Origin: Bacteroidota bacterium | Lineage (GTDB): Bacteria; Bacteroidota; Bacteroidia; Bacteroidales; UBA1556 | Direction of reading: 5' to 3' | NCBI GenBank assembly: GCA_003648395.1 | Contig: QMPB01000162.1 | Location: 1 to 8,478 of the forward strand | Length of the DNA: 8,478 nucleotides | Notes under the pieces: generated by a model | What the model was told of the DNA's origin: nothing | Databases searched by the model: none | The model's input: the letters and a program-made list of their open reading frames with translations, nothing else | Part shown: piece after piece, positions 6,996 to 8,478 of the stretch | Numbering within the stretch: position 1 is the stretch's first letter | Layout of the letters: the number at the start of each line of letters is the position of its first letter | Made by a program: the position numbers and the translations under genes

Positions 6996-8478
6996 TTAGT
7001 TTTGGATTTGGGTTAAATCGTTAACTGCAGGAAGAACATTCTCTATGTACTGAGCTTTATCTAATAAAGCTTCCGCAGCATTATGAATATATGAGGTAAT
7101 AATATCTGGATAGAAACCTACAACAAGAATAGTAATTGAAAGAATACTCATTGCGATAAGACCACCAGGAGTAGCTTTATGCATAATACTTCCTTCAGCA
7201 GGTTTTCCAAAATACAAACGACCAACAACTCGGAAATAGTAAACTATTTCTATAATACTTACTGCTAGAATTAATGCAATAAGACCATAAAGTGAACTAT
7301 CGGCAGCAGACATCAAAATATAAAGCTTACTCCAAAATCCAGCGAATGGAGGAAGACCAACAATGGCAAGAGCTCCTAATGAAAAGAATAATGAAATAAC
7401 TGGCATTTTCATGCCATAACCAGATAAATATTTAATTTCTTTTTCAGGGTTATTATATACGAGATAACTCCCTGACATAAATAATAATCCTTTAATAATA
7501 GCGTGATTAAACATTAAGAATAAAGCTCCAAATACGGCCTCTGTAGTACCAATTCCAAAAGCAATTAATACCAGTCCCATTTGACCAATACTTGAATAAG
7601 CCAACATTCGTTTAATATTTACTTGCTTGAGTGCAGCTACTTCTGAAATTACAAGGGTAATAGCACCCATAATAATAAGAAATTCACCAACAGAAGGAAT
7701 ATCGAATAATGTATATACAACTCTAATAAGACCATAAACACCAGCTTTAACAACTAAGGCGGCAAATGTTACACCAACAGGACCAGGTGCTTGAGAATAA
7801 GCATCAGGCGCCCAGCCATTAAGAGGAAACATTTCAGCTTCAATTCCTAATCCTACAAGGAAAAGAATTAAAATAGAAACCTTCATAGGCATTGGTACAG
7901 TGTGCATTTTCTGAGCAATTTCAGCCATATTTAATGTTCCTACTTGAGTATATAATAACATTATGGCTAACAGTAAAAAAGCAGAGGCAAAAGAGCCTAT
8001 CAATAAATATTTAAAAGCAGCTTCTGCTCCATCTCTATGACGATAGAATGCCGTAAGAGCATAAGATGAAATAGCTGTAATCTCCATAAATACAAAGAAA
8101 TTGAAAATATCACCTGTAAGTACAATACCAATAGTACCTGTAACAAGCATCATTTGTAGAATATAGAACCTTTGTGCAGGTTCACTATCTATTTTCTTAA
8201 ATCGATAACTATAAATCCAGATAAGGAAAGCCATGGCTGTCATCATACTGGCAAGGAAACCTGTAAATGGAGAAAACACAAGGTTAATTCCAAAAGGAGC
8301 ACTCCAACCAGCTATAGACTCAACGATAGTTCCTGTTTCTGCTACTTGATTCATCAGAGTAACTGAAACATATCCAAGATATATTAAAACCAATCCAGGA
8401 ATTATTCTTACAAATTCTCTGTTAATCTTTGACAACAGAGGCATAAGAAAGGCCGCCAATAACGGCACTGCTACATAA
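6996..8478 (-). CDS. MrpD/NuoN-like antiporter-type pump subunit (MbxH-like), 5' end cut off
   Basis: At least 490 residues of a polytopic proton/sodium antiporter-family subunit. Numbering from the GTG at 8468, it shows E129 in FFVFMEITAISSYAL (TM5), the family helix WAPDAYSQAPGP (219-230), K241 in TM8, H322 and K326 in NHAIIKG, and K381 in FAGFWSK (TM12). At the TM7 position where relatives carry Lys, it has Glu: GIEAEMFPLN with E210 and E212. The frame continues past that GTG to the window edge (Y-V-A-V-PLLAAF), so the true start probably lies outside; the GTG is likely an internal Val. It ends with a polar tail and stops 12 bases before the next start. In Mbx/MBS operons the gene before this one would be a small Mrp-type subunit, which should be sought beyond 8478. 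Confidence 0.88.
   Translation of the reverse strand, partial: YVAVPLLAAFLMPLLSKINREFVRIIPGLVLIYLGYVSVTLMNQVAETGTIVESIAGWSAPFGINLVFSPFTGFLASMMTAMAFLIWIYSYRFKKIDSEPAQRFYILQMMLVTGTIGIVLTGDIFNFFVFMEITAISSYALTAFYRHRDGAEAAFKYLLIGSFASAFLLLAIMLLYTQVGTLNMAEIAQKMHTVPMPMKVSILILFLVGLGIEAEMFPLNGWAPDAYSQAPGPVGVTFAALVVKAGVYGLIRVVYTLFDIPSVGEFLIIMGAITLVISEVAALKQVNIKRMLAYSSIGQMGLVLIAFGIGTTEAVFGALFLMFNHAIIKGLLFMSGSYLVYNNPEKEIKYLSGYGMKMPVISLFFSLGALAIVGLPPFAGFWSKLYILMSAADSSLYGLIALILAVSIIEIVYYFRVVGRLYFGKPAEGSIMHKATPGGLIAMSILSITILVVGFYPDIITSYIHNAAEALLDKAQYIENVLPAVNDLTQIQN

Larger units (their letters stand above)
46..8478 (-). other. Single operon encoding an Mbx/MBS-type respiratory complex with an NAD(P)H module
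   Basis: All seven genes lie on one strand with gaps of 12, 27, 22, 36, 30 and 31 bases, and no internal promoter or terminator hairpin is evident. The order (MrpD-like, NuoL-like, NuoH, NuoB, NuoC, NuoD, NuoI fusion) matches the H-H'-M-J-K-L-N order of the archaeal Mbx/MBS operon and differs from the nuoA-N order of complex I, where B, C and D come before H. The soluble NADH-input genes nuoE, nuoF and nuoG are absent; the GltD-type half of the last gene would do that job. Start sites lack recognisable Shine-Dalgarno sequences. The operon's promoter and any small Mrp-type subunit genes must lie to the right of the window. Confidence 0.8.

Noticed and set aside
8466..8468. GTG as the true start of the first pump subunit
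   Set aside because: The frame continues upstream without a stop to the window edge and all other operon genes start with ATG, so the GTG is probably an internal Val codon.

Overview
The window is an AT-rich stretch of bacterial DNA carrying one long operon, entirely on the minus strand and read from right to left. Seven genes follow each other with gaps of only 12 to 36 bases, and no promoter is visible because the operon begins beyond the right edge. There are no clear Shine-Dalgarno sequences before the starts; the leaders are A/T-rich. This, with the protein style, suggests a Bacteroidota (Bacteroidales-like) anaerobe. That assignment is an inference from style, not from a marker gene.

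In transcription order the genes are: a MrpD/NuoN-type ion-translocating subunit whose start is cut off by the window edge (8478-6996); a second, NuoL-type antiporter subunit (6983-5139); a NuoH-like membrane anchor (5111-4188); a NuoB-like Fe-S subunit (4165-3620); a NuoC-like subunit (3583-3002); a NuoD/[NiFe]-large-subunit homologue interrupted by an in-frame TAA (2971-1865); and a fusion of a NuoI-like 2x[4Fe-4S] subunit with a GltD-type FAD/NAD(P)H oxidoreductase (1833-46). A perfect hairpin with a T tract (1-28) lies just past the last stop codon.

The order H, H', M, J, K, L, N is that of the archaeal Mbx/MBS complex (membrane-bound sulfane sulfur reductase), the evolutionary intermediate between membrane-bound hydrogenase (MBH) and complex I. 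The residues agree. The large subunit keeps one CxxC but has lost a cysteine of the other pair, so it should not hold a NiFe site. The NuoB-like subunit has exactly three cysteines, with Gly in place of the second Cys of the tandem pair, as expected for a site-differentiated cluster. Two antiporter-type pumps are present.

The unusual part is the last gene. It would replace or supplement the ferredoxin docking site with a covalently attached NAD(P)H module carrying two more Fe-S motifs. The inferred machine is a membrane-bound, ion-pumping redox complex linking NAD(P)H (and perhaps ferredoxin) to a low-potential acceptor or donor: either ferredoxin:NAD(P)+ oxidoreduction or sulfur/disulfide reduction. 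The nonsense codon in the large-subunit gene is either an assembly/sequencing error or a very recent inactivation, since the reading frame on both sides is intact.
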